From Novosphingobium jiangmenense (GTDB taxonomy: Bacteria; Pseudomonadota; Alphaproteobacteria; Sphingomonadales; Sphingomonadaceae), in contig NZ_JADQDC010000010.1 of assembly GCF_015694345.1 (NCBI RefSeq), positions 62,001 to 126,000 on the forward strand: DNA of 64,000 nt, written 5' to 3'. Numbering within the stretch: position 1 is the first letter of the stretch; every line of letters starts with the position of its first letter. The position numbers were made by a program, and so were the translations under genes. Under the pieces are notes generated by a model. That model searched no databases. It saw only the letters and a list, made by a program, of their open reading frames with translations, and had not been told where the DNA came from. Below are positions 33,672 through 42,825 of this stretch, piece after piece.

Positions 33672-35389
33672 CCGAAGGCTATCTCGTCGCATGCGCCCTC
33701 GATGGGCAGCCGGATCTGCGATCGGATTCGCGATCGGCCGAAAATCTCGTTCACCGGCTGCCCGGTCCATGGCGCGCACGAAGGTTCGAAGGGCTGACCA
33801 TCGATGTCTCGCCATCAACCGCATGTCGGCAGATCGGCAGGACTGTGATCATCGGACAGATCTTCGGCGATCTTGCGGTCTTGCAGCGCGCCGATCTTCA
33901 TCCCGACCTGCTCGTGGCGCATTGCTGGGGCAACTACCTTGCTCTGCACATGTCCAAGAGCGGGCATCCGTCGTGGTTGCTGCGAGCGCCGCTTGGCCAT
34001 CTCCCTGTCTACACGACTGCTACGGCCGGCAGACTGTGGATCTCCTCGCATGTTCCAGAGCTTGCGGCTGCGCGCGGTGTAAGGCCGCAGATCGACTGGT
34101 CTTTCGTCGCGAACCATCTTGCTTTCCTGCATCTCAAGACTGCGCAGACCGGCCTTGTCGGCATCGAAGAACTTCTGGGCGGGCAATGGCTCGATCTTTC
34201 CGTGGAACCGGCGCGGCGAACGATGGCCTGGTCCCCGGGAACGTTCGTGCGGACTGATATCGAGATCGCAGACTTCGCTGACGCCAGCAGGCGCCTTGCC
34301 GAGAGCATAGACGAGGCTGTCCGTTGCCTGGCGGGTGATGGCAAGGTCCTCCTCGAATTGTCGGGCGGACTCGATTCCTCGATCATCGCAGCGGCCCTGG
34401 CAAGGTGTGAGGCCCAGGCACAAGCGGTCAGCCTTTCAACGGGCTCGGCAGAGAGCGATGAGCGCGTCTATGCACAGGTTGCCGCTGATGCTGCAGGCAT
34501 CGCGCTCAAATTCCGCGAAGTCGGGATATCCAACCTGGTTGGACGGGCCCGCACCCGCGAAGCCCGTCCGGGCCTGCCGGTGATCCTCGGCGCGGCCGAT
34601 TCAGTGCTGTCAGAGGAAGGCGCAGCGCAAGCGATCACGGCATTCTTCAGCGGTGCGGGTGGTGATTGCGTTTTTGCAACGCCCAACGCTGCCGGGGCCG
34701 CAGCGGATGCCGCGATCCGGTCGGGTTGGGCCGCCAGGTCCACCTGGCGCACGATCGAGGCAATTGCCCGCTATCACAACGCGAGTGTCTGGTCAGTCGC
34801 TGGCAGGGCCTGGCAGCTGGCACGAGGCGCGAGCGATCCGGGCAGTTGGCCGCGCACACGCGGATATCTCGCCGATACCGTGCCCTTGCCCGATGCACCG
34901 CTGCACCCCTGGCTCGCGGAAACCAGCAGCATGTTGCCCGGAAAGCGGGACCACGTTCATGCCATTCTCGCCAGCCTCGCCCACATCGATGGTTATCCTC
35001 GCCACGCCATTGCCCCGACGCGGTTTCCGCTGCTCAGCCAGCCCGTCGTCGAGACCGCCTTGCGCATACCAAGCTGGCTCTGGGTCGAGGGCGGGCAGGA
35101 TCGGGCCGTGGCCCGAGCCGCATTTGCTAACCGCCTGCCAGACCTGATCCGCGATCGACGCAGCAAAGGGGCACTCGATGGCTATGCCCTGGCTGCGATA
35201 GAGCAGCAGGCGGACGGGCTTAGGCCGTTCCTGCTCGATGGCCATCTCGCGCACCAGGGCCTGCTCGATCTGGCCAGAGTGGAGAACGCGTTGCGGGAAA
35301 GGGTAAGGCGCGCCGATCCCCGGGCACATCTTCTCCTGCCGGTGATCGACACCGAGAACTGGCTTCGCGCCTGGCTTGGCGATCCTTGA
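33668..35389 (+). CDS. Lasso cyclase (C protein, asparagine synthetase-like)
   Basis: A 573-residue ATP-dependent macrolactam synthetase. The PP-loop SGGLDSS at 232-238 adenylates Glu8 of the core so that Gly1 can attack it. Residue 2 is Thr, so the glutamine-hydrolysing N-terminal Cys is absent, as expected for lasso cyclases. The start is GTG at 33668, overlapping the B gene (GTGA); the longer frame from 33491 is antisense-like and rejected. No ABC transporter gene of the D type follows, in line with proteobacterial lasso clusters that carry an isopeptidase instead. It ends 52 bases from the convergent isopeptidase gene. Confidence 0.92.
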   Translation: MTEGYLVACALDGQPDLRSDSRSAENLVHRLPGPWRARRFEGLTIDVSPSTACRQIGRTVIIGQIFGDLAVLQRADLHPDLLVAHCWGNYLALHMSKSGHPSWLLRAPLGHLPVYTTATAGRLWISSHVPELAAARGVRPQIDWSFVANHLAFLHLKTAQTGLVGIEELLGGQWLDLSVEPARRTMAWSPGTFVRTDIEIADFADASRRLAESIDEAVRCLAGDGKVLLELSGGLDSSIIAAALARCEAQAQAVSLSTGSAESDERVYAQVAADAAGIALKFREVGISNLVGRARTREARPGLPVILGAADSVLSEEGAAQAITAFFSGAGGDCVFATPNAAGAAADAAIRSGWAARSTWRTIEAIARYHNASVWSVAGRAWQLARGASDPGSWPRTRGYLADTVPLPDAPLHPWLAETSSMLPGKRDHVHAILASLAHIDGYPRHAIAPTRFPLLSQPVVETALRIPSWLWVEGGQDRAVARAAFANRLPDLIRDRRSKGALDGYALAAIEQQADGLRPFLLDGHLAHQGLLDLARVENALRERVRRADPRAHLLLPVIDTENWLRAWLGDP

Positions 35390-35441
35390 GTTGCTGACCG
35401 GCGCAATCGACCAGCCATGGCGACGGTGGACCGACGAGCGA

Positions 35442-37466
35442 TCAGGGCTTCATATCCCGCCAGCGTTGCCAGGATGCCGGATCAGCAGGCTTGCCGCCTG
35501 CGTCACCCAGCAGCCAGAACCTGAACCAGTCGAAGTTGCGCAAGTTGGCCACCAGTTGGTGACGCGGTTGCCACTTGAGGTGCATTTCACCGGGGAAAGC
35601 CCAGAGTTCGACAGGCTTCCGAGCGCGCTGCAGCCGGGCAAGGAGCTCGACATTGGCGCGATATTCCTGCTCGGGCAATTGCATCAGCAAGGGTACCGAG
35701 ATGCGGTCGGCATTGAAGGAAGGGGATACGCGCCTCCACCCGGCCTGATCCGTATCGGGATCACCCAGGCCCCAGGCCGACTTGAGCATGGCGGGCACGT
35801 CGCGCCCCGCGACGGCGTTGAACCAGTAGTAGGTTGGCGTCACCATGACGTTGGCTACCGCTGTGGCCTTCAGCAACCTGCTGTGCATGGCGAGCCAGGC
35901 CGTAACTTCGCCGCCGAAGCTTACCCCGCCCATGCCGACGCGCGTGGCATCGATCTTGCCCTGCCCGGACAGCTCTGCGATGATCGCCGCAATCCCGCTG
36001 GCAGCCACCCTGTAGGCTTCGACGTTGTCCCCGCCGCCGGCCACGCCGGGTTGACGATTGATGCACAAGGCCGCGATTCCCGATGCCGCGAGATCGCGCA
36101 AGGGATACTCGTCCCCCGTCCCGCCGCGCAGATACCCCTCGCAGGAATAGTAGGTAATGAACAGCGGCACCGGCCCAGTCTGGCCCGGGGGTAACGCCAG
36201 ATATCCCGAGAATGTTCGCCCTGCCCGGTCTTGCCAGACCCGCCGGTCGAACCGGATAGCGGGGTTCTCGAGCGGCGCGTTAGGGGCCCTGAGGACCTGC
36301 TCATGGCGTGATGCCAGATCAATCGCCACCACGCGTGGAGGCTCGTTGGCCGAGGACGCGACGCAGATGAGCCTCCGGGTCGAAGCTGCGCAGGCCTTGC
36401 CGTTGTCTCCGCCATTGCGTTCGCCCGAACTCTGGAACACCTCCTCGACCTGCCCGCTGGCCGGGTCCCATCTGGCCAGAGTGCTGCCACCGTCGCCATT
36501 GCGGCTTTCGAAAATCAGGGCATTGTCCGTGCCAGCCCAGGCGACTGAGCGCGCCCGGGCGGCTGTGCATTGCACGGCTTCACAGTGCGCCAGCTCCTGC
36601 CCCTCGGCATTGACGACGGCCAGAGCCGAAGCCACGCCTTTGGACAGGACAACCGCAATGCCTCTGGCATCGCCCGACGGCTGGCGCAGCGCGACGTACC
36701 AGTCTTGCACTCGTTCGAGCGAGCGCGGTCGGGAGGCGTAGTTGCGAGCCTCTTCGGCTGTGGCATCGCGGATGGTTGCAAGGTCTTGCTCAAGCACCTT
36801 GAGTTTGGGCTTGACCGCGGGGATGATGCCGCCCTGCTCGAACCAGGCGCCCTGGAGCCGTCCGCTGGCCCAGCGGCCATCGATGCGATCGCCACGATAC
36901 AGTGGCCTTTGCGGGTCGACCGACGCATCGATCCGCGTTCCGCTATCGTACTCGGCCTGCTCGGCAGCTTCGATCGCGGCGCGCTCCGGGCCAAACCCAA
37001 GCAACCATTCCTTGCCGCCCGCAAGCCGGATCATCTCCCCGGCATTGCCCGCCTCGCTGGTAACTTGCGCAGCGCCTGAACCATCGGTCGCCGCCTGCCA
37101 GACCTGGACTTGCCCGCCTGCGATCTTGCGGAACAGCACGGTTCTGCCATCGCGCGTCCACTGCGCGCCTGAAGCCAGGGGAAAGCCGTTGAGCCATTCG
37201 ATTTCTCCAGCATCGGCGATGCGTCTGGCAGGCGCCGAACCGTCAGACGGCGCCACCAGCCATGCGACATCATAGTCATTGCGGTCGACCGAGGCGCGGT
37301 ACTCGCGCCAGAGGGCAAGCATGCCATCCGGCGATATGGACGGGCTGTCGATCCGCGTGATTTCTATGGCGGGCCGGATCCCGGCCCCGTCCGCAGCCTG
37401 CGCTGCAAACGGGACCAGGGCGGCCAGGGCAAGCGACAGCGGGGCTGGATGCCATCGCGTCACCAT
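35442..37466 (-). CDS. Lasso peptide isopeptidase (S9 family, AtxE-like)
   Basis: A 674-residue prolyl-oligopeptidase-type serine hydrolase with a signal peptide (ends about residue 25, AAQA). The beta-propeller part occupies about 30-410 and the alpha/beta-hydrolase part about 415-660. The nucleophile is S516 in GGVSFGGE and the His is H629 in GEMHLKWQP. The acid may lie near E600 in place of the usual Asp. AtxE-type isopeptidases open the lasso ring specifically. The gene overlaps the TonB receptor gene by 7 bases, giving an uptake-and-cleave pair, convergent with the biosynthetic genes. Confidence 0.88.
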   Translation of the reverse strand: MVTRWHPAPLSLALAALVPFAAQAADGAGIRPAIEITRIDSPSISPDGMLALWREYRASVDRNDYDVAWLVAPSDGSAPARRIADAGEIEWLNGFPLASGAQWTRDGRTVLFRKIAGGQVQVWQAATDGSGAAQVTSEAGNAGEMIRLAGGKEWLLGFGPERAAIEAAEQAEYDSGTRIDASVDPQRPLYRGDRIDGRWASGRLQGAWFEQGGIIPAVKPKLKVLEQDLATIRDATAEEARNYASRPRSLERVQDWYVALRQPSGDARGIAVVLSKGVASALAVVNAEGQELAHCEAVQCTAARARSVAWAGTDNALIFESRNGDGGSTLARWDPASGQVEEVFQSSGERNGGDNGKACAASTRRLICVASSANEPPRVVAIDLASRHEQVLRAPNAPLENPAIRFDRRVWQDRAGRTFSGYLALPPGQTGPVPLFITYYSCEGYLRGGTGDEYPLRDLAASGIAALCINRQPGVAGGGDNVEAYRVAASGIAAIIAELSGQGKIDATRVGMGGVSFGGEVTAWLAMHSRLLKATAVANVMVTPTYYWFNAVAGRDVPAMLKSAWGLGDPDTDQAGWRRVSPSFNADRISVPLLMQLPEQEYRANVELLARLQRARKPVELWAFPGEMHLKWQPRHQLVANLRNFDWFRFWLLGDAGGKPADPASWQRWRDMKP

Positions 37467-40396
37467 GACTTGGTCACCTGCACCGCGACAAACCGTCCAA
37501 CCGCGCTTGCCTGCTCGGGATCGAAGCCGGCTGCGCTGAACGGGGTGCGATTGTTTACATAAGGCGGGTCGCGATCGAACAGGTTGGTGATGCTCAAGGC
37601 GAACCGCGTGCCCGCCAAGGCACCGGCTTCATCTCCGAAGCGCTTGGAAAGCGTAAGATCGACTGTCGTCCAGCTTGCAACCGACTCGACCGGTGCCACA
37701 GCCGTGTTGCGATAGCCCGCCATGTGATTGACGAAGGCTGTTGCACCGAAGCCATCCTGTTCGAACCCGGCGCGCCCGCGCAAACGATAGCGCACCGGGT
37801 TGCCGATCGTCCCCAGGGCCTGCGTGCGCGGAGCAGCCGACGTCAACTGCTGCGTCAGGTGGAACAGCCAGCTCCCCGATGCACCAAGCGAAAGCGCACC
37901 TCTGGCCGTCTCGTGGCGATAACTGAGATCAAAATCGATCCCGTCGAGATGGTTGCGCGCCAGGTTGGCGTTGCGCGCATCGATCACGTAGCGGATCGAG
38001 CCTGCAGCAATGCCAAAGGGATTGCTGAAATCGGGGCTCGCATAGAAGCTTGCCACTTGCGCTGGCGACGGATTGGCCGTGATCAGCGGCTCGTAACGCG
38101 ACCGCTGGGCCAGGAACGTGAAAGCATCGACCGCGGGATTGAAGATGCGATCCTTGTAGGAAATGTCGAACCACGTCGCGCTCATCGAAAGCCCCGGGAT
38201 CTCAGGTGGCCTGAAGTCGACGCCAGCCGTCCAGGTCCGCGCGCGTTCCGGTCCGATCCCGGGATCATTGCCGAACAGGGCAATGACATTGCTACTGCCG
38301 GAGGGCGAACCGGGGTCTGTAACGGGTATCGGCACGACCTGGCTGAGCCCCGGACCCTGGCGCACGTCGAAGAAGCCGGGTGCACGAAACGAGGTGCCGT
38401 AGGACCCTCGCAGCGCAAGGCCTTGCACCGGCTCCCACGTCAGTCCGACCTTGGGATTGGTCGTTGTCCCGAAATCCGAGTAGCGCTCGATGCGTCCTGC
38501 CACCGACAGGTCGAGCCGGTGCACGCCTGCCATGCCCTGCCCAGGACCGACCAGGGGCGCACGAAGTTCGGCAAATCCGGCAAGCACATTGCGCGCCAGC
38601 GGGTATCCATTGTCGCCACTCGCGACAGGCGCAAGCGTCGTCTCATCCGCAAGGCTGCGCGAGCCGTAGCCCTCCTCGCGATACTCTCCCCCGAATGCCA
38701 GCGTCAGCGCTCCCCCCGGAAGCGCCAGGAGCGGCCCGTCGAACTTGAGACCGGCGGTCGTTTGGCGCGACCGCGCACTGGTCAGCGATGATCCGCGCAC
38801 ATAGTCGATCGTGGCCGCACTGGTGTAAGAGCCATCACCGAACACATTGAAGGCCTTGGCCGGATCGGGATCAGCGAGAGCCTGCGCGAGCCGGGCGCGA
38901 TTGACGAGATTGTCCCGCAGCAGCTCTTCATGCTGGACGCCATGATTGCCATAAGCCTCGGCCCGCCATGCCCCGAAGCGTGCTTCCAGTGCGCCCGCGA
39001 CCGTCCAGTTGGTGACATGCGAACGATTGACCGTGGGCCCGAGGTCGTCCCGGAAATCATAACCGACGCGGATGGGCTGACCCGTTCCGATCGGATCGAC
39101 ATAGAACGGGTTGCTCACGGGCACGGTAACCTGCGAGCCGAAGACGATGTAACGCTGGTCCGAGCGGCGGTCGGCAGCAAACCCCTGGAGCCGCATTGTC
39201 AGCCACGACGACAGGTCCTGTTCAAGCGCGATAAGCCCTGCGTGACGGCGCGTGCGTGGCAGGATGTCGGTCAGGCGCCGACCGTCGCCAAGATTGCGCA
39301 CGCCGGCAAGCAGATCGCCTGGTGCAAGCGCCCTGCCATCCTGTCTGGCCGGTATTCCGAAGATTGCGCCGTTGGCTGCAGTGATCGTGCCGGGATTGGC
39401 GAAGGCCTGGCGATAGTCAGGTCCACCGAAGCGGGTAAGGTCCTCTGTTGCGTAATCACGGTCCTGGGCCGCGAGGCGGTCGCGCCGGTAGAACTCGTAA
39501 GCCGCCATCAGGCTGCCGCTGTTCCAGCGCAGACCTGCCAGCTGACTTGCCTGCACCTCGCTGAAGCCGTCGGCCATGCCGATCCGAAACGATGTCTCGG
39601 CCCCTTCGTATCCGCGCCGCAAGCGTACGTTGACCACGCCTGCAACAGCATCGGAGCCGTAGATGGCTGACGCACCATCTGCGAGGACTTCGATGCGTTC
39701 GATGGCACTGGCCGGGATTAGTGAAATGTCGACGATCGAGCTCGCGGCTCCCAGTGCGAGGCGATTGCCATCGACGAGCGTCAGGGTCGAGGTCGTGCCA
39801 AGGCCGCGCAGGTTGATGCTGGCACCAGAACCGATATTGGCATTGGCATTGTTCCGCTGGGTAAAGCCGAGTGTGCCTTCATTGGGGCCCCCGCCGAAGT
39901 TCTGCGGAAGGACCGATACCAGGTCCTGCACGGTGGCCCTGCCGCTTTCCTCGATCGCCTTTCGGTCGATCGCGATCACGGCAGCGCCCGCCGGCGCCGA
40001 ACCGCGAATGCGCGTGCCGGTTACCACGATATCGTCAACAGTGCTGTCTGCGGATGCCTCACGCGTTGACGTTGTCGATCCTGCCGAGCGGATCGCGTAG
40101 CCTTGGCTCGTCGCGATGCCGAGAAGCCCTGAGCCTTCGAGGATTTTGCCCAGCGCGCCAGCGAGCGTGTAGGTCCCCTGCACTGCCGGAGCGGTACGGC
40201 CCGCCATTAGCTTGTCGTCTGCGATGATGGTTGCACCGGCCTTGGCGGCAAGATCGTGCAGCGATCGCGCCATGGCCTGCGCCGGCAGGTCCAGCGCAAG
40301 GGTATCGGCCTCCTGCGCGCCCGCAGGTGCTGCCGCCACCAAAGGTGCCGCCAGCATTGCGATGACCATGGCATGCGTTGATGTCTTGAACGTCAT
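37460..40396 (-). CDS. TonB-dependent receptor with STN signalling domain
   Basis: A 978-residue outer-membrane receptor. It has a signal peptide (ends near AGAQ), an STN domain (about 35-105, LALDLPAQAMARSLHDLAAKAG and onward), a plug domain opening with IVVTGTRIRGS, and a beta-barrel ending in the usual Phe/aromatic-rich C-terminus VAVQVTKSW. The STN domain transmits ligand binding to an anti-sigma factor, which lies upstream as FecR. The ATG at 40396 has GGGAGG upstream. The likely ligand is the lasso peptide of this locus or a related one. Confidence 0.9.
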   Translation of the reverse strand: MTFKTSTHAMVIAMLAAPLVAAAPAGAQEADTLALDLPAQAMARSLHDLAAKAGATIIADDKLMAGRTAPAVQGTYTLAGALGKILEGSGLLGIATSQGYAIRSAGSTTSTREASADSTVDDIVVTGTRIRGSAPAGAAVIAIDRKAIEESGRATVQDLVSVLPQNFGGGPNEGTLGFTQRNNANANIGSGASINLRGLGTTSTLTLVDGNRLALGAASSIVDISLIPASAIERIEVLADGASAIYGSDAVAGVVNVRLRRGYEGAETSFRIGMADGFSEVQASQLAGLRWNSGSLMAAYEFYRRDRLAAQDRDYATEDLTRFGGPDYRQAFANPGTITAANGAIFGIPARQDGRALAPGDLLAGVRNLGDGRRLTDILPRTRRHAGLIALEQDLSSWLTMRLQGFAADRRSDQRYIVFGSQVTVPVSNPFYVDPIGTGQPIRVGYDFRDDLGPTVNRSHVTNWTVAGALEARFGAWRAEAYGNHGVQHEELLRDNLVNRARLAQALADPDPAKAFNVFGDGSYTSAATIDYVRGSSLTSARSRQTTAGLKFDGPLLALPGGALTLAFGGEYREEGYGSRSLADETTLAPVASGDNGYPLARNVLAGFAELRAPLVGPGQGMAGVHRLDLSVAGRIERYSDFGTTTNPKVGLTWEPVQGLALRGSYGTSFRAPGFFDVRQGPGLSQVVPIPVTDPGSPSGSSNVIALFGNDPGIGPERARTWTAGVDFRPPEIPGLSMSATWFDISYKDRIFNPAVDAFTFLAQRSRYEPLITANPSPAQVASFYASPDFSNPFGIAAGSIRYVIDARNANLARNHLDGIDFDLSYRHETARGALSLGASGSWLFHLTQQLTSAAPRTQALGTIGNPVRYRLRGRAGFEQDGFGATAFVNHMAGYRNTAVAPVESVASWTTVDLTLSKRFGDEAGALAGTRFALSITNLFDRDPPYVNNRTPFSAAGFDPEQASAVGRFVAVQVTKSW

Positions 40397-40682
40397 GATT
40401 GCCTCCCTCGCGTCCATATCAAGGGACGCGCATCGGTTGGGACGACGTCGCGCGAAAACACCCGCCAGAATTTTTATCGGCGGGCATCGTCGCGGACGGC
40501 CCGCAGCCGGTCAGCCGTTCACCCCGTGATTGTGGAGATCATGCCGAGCCGTCAGCGCGCACCGATCCACCGCCTCCTTTCCTCTGTCCGGGAAGCGAAT
40601 GAGGTCTCTTGCATCCAGAAGATGCCGTCGGTCGGACGCCGCGCGGATCATGCACTCGGTCCGCGTGGGAACGCTGAAAGCT
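40397..40682 (-). promoter_or_regulatory. Candidate ECF promoter for the receptor-isopeptidase operon
   Basis: In this 286-base gap between fecR and the receptor gene, the minus strand has ATAAAAATTCTGG (40465-40477) and, about 18 bases on, CGACGTCGTC (40441-40450). An A/T-rich -35 and a CGTC -10 fit FecI-type sigma promoters in alphaproteobacteria. The match is by eye. Confidence 0.3.
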
Positions 40683-41654
40683 TCAGGCCATGTCGATCAA
40701 CAGCATGCCGGGGCGCTGCGTCACCCTGATTCCGCCCAGGGCCTCGAGAATGCTCGCAAAGCCTTCCGGATCGTCGAGGCGGATCGCACCTGCCAGAGTC
40801 CTGTTGGCCAGTGCAGGACTTGCGAGGCGAAGCTGAACAGCATTGCGCGCGTTGAGCAGGCTGACCGCCTCTCCCAGGGATATGCGGTCACCGGTCGTCA
40901 TTGGAGGGCGTGCAGAAGAACTGCGCTCGGACTGATGCTCGGTCCCGGATGGCCGCGCTTCGATCGTGTGAGCCCCGCGACCAAGGGTGTGCCGAGCGCC
41001 ATCGGCGTTCTGCACCTGCACATGGCCATCCAGGACCTCGACGCGCAGACCATTTGCGGCGCGCGCAATATCCACCGTGCCTGCGGCACTGTCGACCCTG
41101 GTGCCTGCACTCATGATCTGCATCGCATCTGTGCCGCGCCGCGCCACACGGATACGAACGCGACCGGCATCAATCGTAACCTGGCGGATTGCGCGAGTGA
41201 TGTTGGTTCGTGCCTTGCTCGGCCCGTTGAGTGTCAGGGAGCTTCCATCGACAAGCTGCCATGTCCGCGTTTCACCTGCGGCCGTGGTGTATGTCCTGGC
41301 CTCAACGGTGGTTCCAACGCCGATTACCGGATTGTCACCTGAAAACCGCAATGTCAGCAATCCCATGCCAAGCAACAGGCATGCGCCGACTGCGGCAAGT
41401 TGTTTGCTGCGTTGCTGGTGCAAGGGTGCACGGGTCAGCTTGCGCTCCTGGCCAAGGGGGCTCTGATCGAGCGCCAGGCTATCGCGCCACGCGCGCTCCA
41501 CTTCGGCATACGCGAGACGGTGTCGCAGATCTCTCGCAAGCCAAGTCTCGAAGCCGGGCGCACGCGATCGGCCGACATTCTCGTTGCGCGCCAGCCACTC
41601 TGCCGCTTCATCGCGAATCTTGCCGGGCATGGGTTGCTTCGTCACCCGGGTCAA
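40683..41654 (-). CDS. FecR-type anti-sigma factor
   Basis: A 323-residue membrane anti-sigma factor. The cytoplasmic DUF4880 domain (about 10-75; IRDEAAEWLARNENV and LAYAEVERAW) precedes one membrane helix (about 85-104; LAAVGACLLLGMGLLTLRF). The periplasmic FecR domain (YTTAAGETRTWQLVDGSSLTLN, then VTIDAGRVRIRVARRG) and an STN-like end follow. It overlaps the sigma gene by 4 bases (ATGA). In Fec-type systems the periplasmic part receives the signal from the receptor's STN domain. Confidence 0.9.
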   Translation of the reverse strand: MTRVTKQPMPGKIRDEAAEWLARNENVGRSRAPGFETWLARDLRHRLAYAEVERAWRDSLALDQSPLGQERKLTRAPLHQQRSKQLAAVGACLLLGMGLLTLRFSGDNPVIGVGTTVEARTYTTAAGETRTWQLVDGSSLTLNGPSKARTNITRAIRQVTIDAGRVRIRVARRGTDAMQIMSAGTRVDSAAGTVDIARAANGLRVEVLDGHVQVQNADGARHTLGRGAHTIEARPSGTEHQSERSSSARPPMTTGDRISLGEAVSLLNARNAVQLRLASPALANRTLAGAIRLDDPEGFASILEALGGIRVTQRPGMLLIDMA

Positions 41655-42307
41655 TCCTCGGCGAGATGCCGCGCCAGGACCTTGAGCGCCCGGCTCATCT
41701 GTTTCTCCACGCCCCGCACACTCAACCCCGTCTGTTCTGCGATCTCGGCATAGCTATAACCATCGAGCCGACGAGCAAGGAAGATGTTTCGCGTGAGCGG
41801 CTTGAGACGGGACAGTGCCTGTTCAAGCCGGGCGAGGCGATCGCGCGCTTCGAGTTGTGCCTGCAGATCGCATCCTGGATAAATGTCCTCGAACGGCTCA
41901 TGGCTGTAATGGTGCTGGCGCATCTCCTGCCTGACCATGTCTTTGCGCGCGTTGTCTGCCGCAACCCGCACATAGCCGGTAAGGTTCTCGATCTGACGCT
42001 GTCGGCTCGTAATCAGGCGCACGAACACCTGCTGGACGAGATCCTCCGCCAGGGTCATTCCGGTCTTGTGAGCAAGCTTGCGCAGCAGCCAGGGGCGGGA
42101 GTGGCGGAACTCGGCCTCGATCACCGCCAGGTCAGGTGGCAGCGCTTCTGCGGTGTTCTGGCCATGGTTGTCATGACCTGCCTGTGCTGCAAGAGGTTTC
42201 GTCAATTGCCAAGCCCCAGCCCGCGAGGCATTCCGGCGGTTGGCCGGATCCTGAGAACACGTCTGGAGACATGCGCCTTTGCCTTTGGTCCCGAAGGACT
42301 TGGACAT
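41651..42307 (-). CDS. ECF sigma factor (FecI type)
   Basis: A 218-residue ECF sigma factor. Region 2 is AEDLVQQVFVRLITSRQRQIENLTGYVRVAADNARKD. Region 4 ends with LDGYSYAEIAEQTGLSVRGVEKQMSRALKVLARHL. The N-terminal start is uncertain: ATG 42307 is used, but TTG 42349 is open and neither has a strong ribosome site. It heads the sigma-fecR-receptor-isopeptidase set, so peptide outside the cell could switch on its own uptake and cleavage genes. Confidence 0.88.
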   Translation of the reverse strand: MSKSFGTKGKGACLQTCSQDPANRRNASRAGAWQLTKPLAAQAGHDNHGQNTAEALPPDLAVIEAEFRHSRPWLLRKLAHKTGMTLAEDLVQQVFVRLITSRQRQIENLTGYVRVAADNARKDMVRQEMRQHHYSHEPFEDIYPGCDLQAQLEARDRLARLEQALSRLKPLTRNIFLARRLDGYSYAEIAEQTGLSVRGVEKQMSRALKVLARHLAED

Positions 42308-42627
42308 GGACAAGGGCGATCCGGCCGCACGCAGCGACAGAAACAGCAAAGCTACCAGAGCAAGGTTCTCAGGCCTCGACGCAGCAAATCTTTGCCACGC
42401 CTTTGAAAACTATGATAGCATGGTTACAAACGCAACGAGAATTTGAGCTCCGCCGCGCGGCCGCTGGCGATTATGTAATATCGGCCCGTCGACGTGCATT
42501 GCTCCGCAAAACGGACGCAGCGCCCCGCACTTGCGCCCCGACCTTGCAAATAGGGCCGGAAGGGATTGCCCGCCTGCGCTGCAGGCGGCATTGGCCGGTG
42601 TCAGCGATCAGACTTGTGAGGACATTC
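42308..42627. other. Divergent interval between the sigma gene and the DUF5818-like gene
   Basis: These 320 bases should carry the sigma factor promoter (minus) and that of the small plus-strand gene. The part 42400-42440 is AT-rich (TTGAAAACTATGATAGCATGG), but I see no pair of hexamers that is clearly better than others. Confidence 0.4.
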
Positions 42628-42825
42628 GTGGCAGAAGAAAGAAGGCGCATCTCTGGTATTCTGAGCATTGGAAGCCGCGGCCTTACCCTGACGACTGCCA
42701 GCAACGAGCTATGGATAGTGCAGACGGATCGGCCAGCAGATGAATTGATTGGAGATTCAGTCACTGTTGAAGGCACAGTCACGGGCTTTGATCGGATTCG
42801 CGCCGATCGGATCGGTGCCAACTAA
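42628..42825 (+). CDS. Small DUF5818-like OB-fold protein (65 aa)
   Basis: A 65-residue protein whose pattern (RRISGILSIGSRGLTLTT, then ELWIVQTDRPADELIGDSVTVEG, then GFDRIRADRIG) matches the small DUF5818 proteins common in Sphingomonadales; the family name is from memory. A short beta-barrel of the OB type is likely. The start is GTG at 42628, with GAGGAC upstream. The longer frame to 42136 is antisense to the sigma gene in its first half. The gene overlaps the end of the integrase gene by 4 bases, convergent to it. Confidence 0.65.
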   Translation: MAEERRRISGILSIGSRGLTLTTASNELWIVQTDRPADELIGDSVTVEGTVTGFDRIRADRIGAN

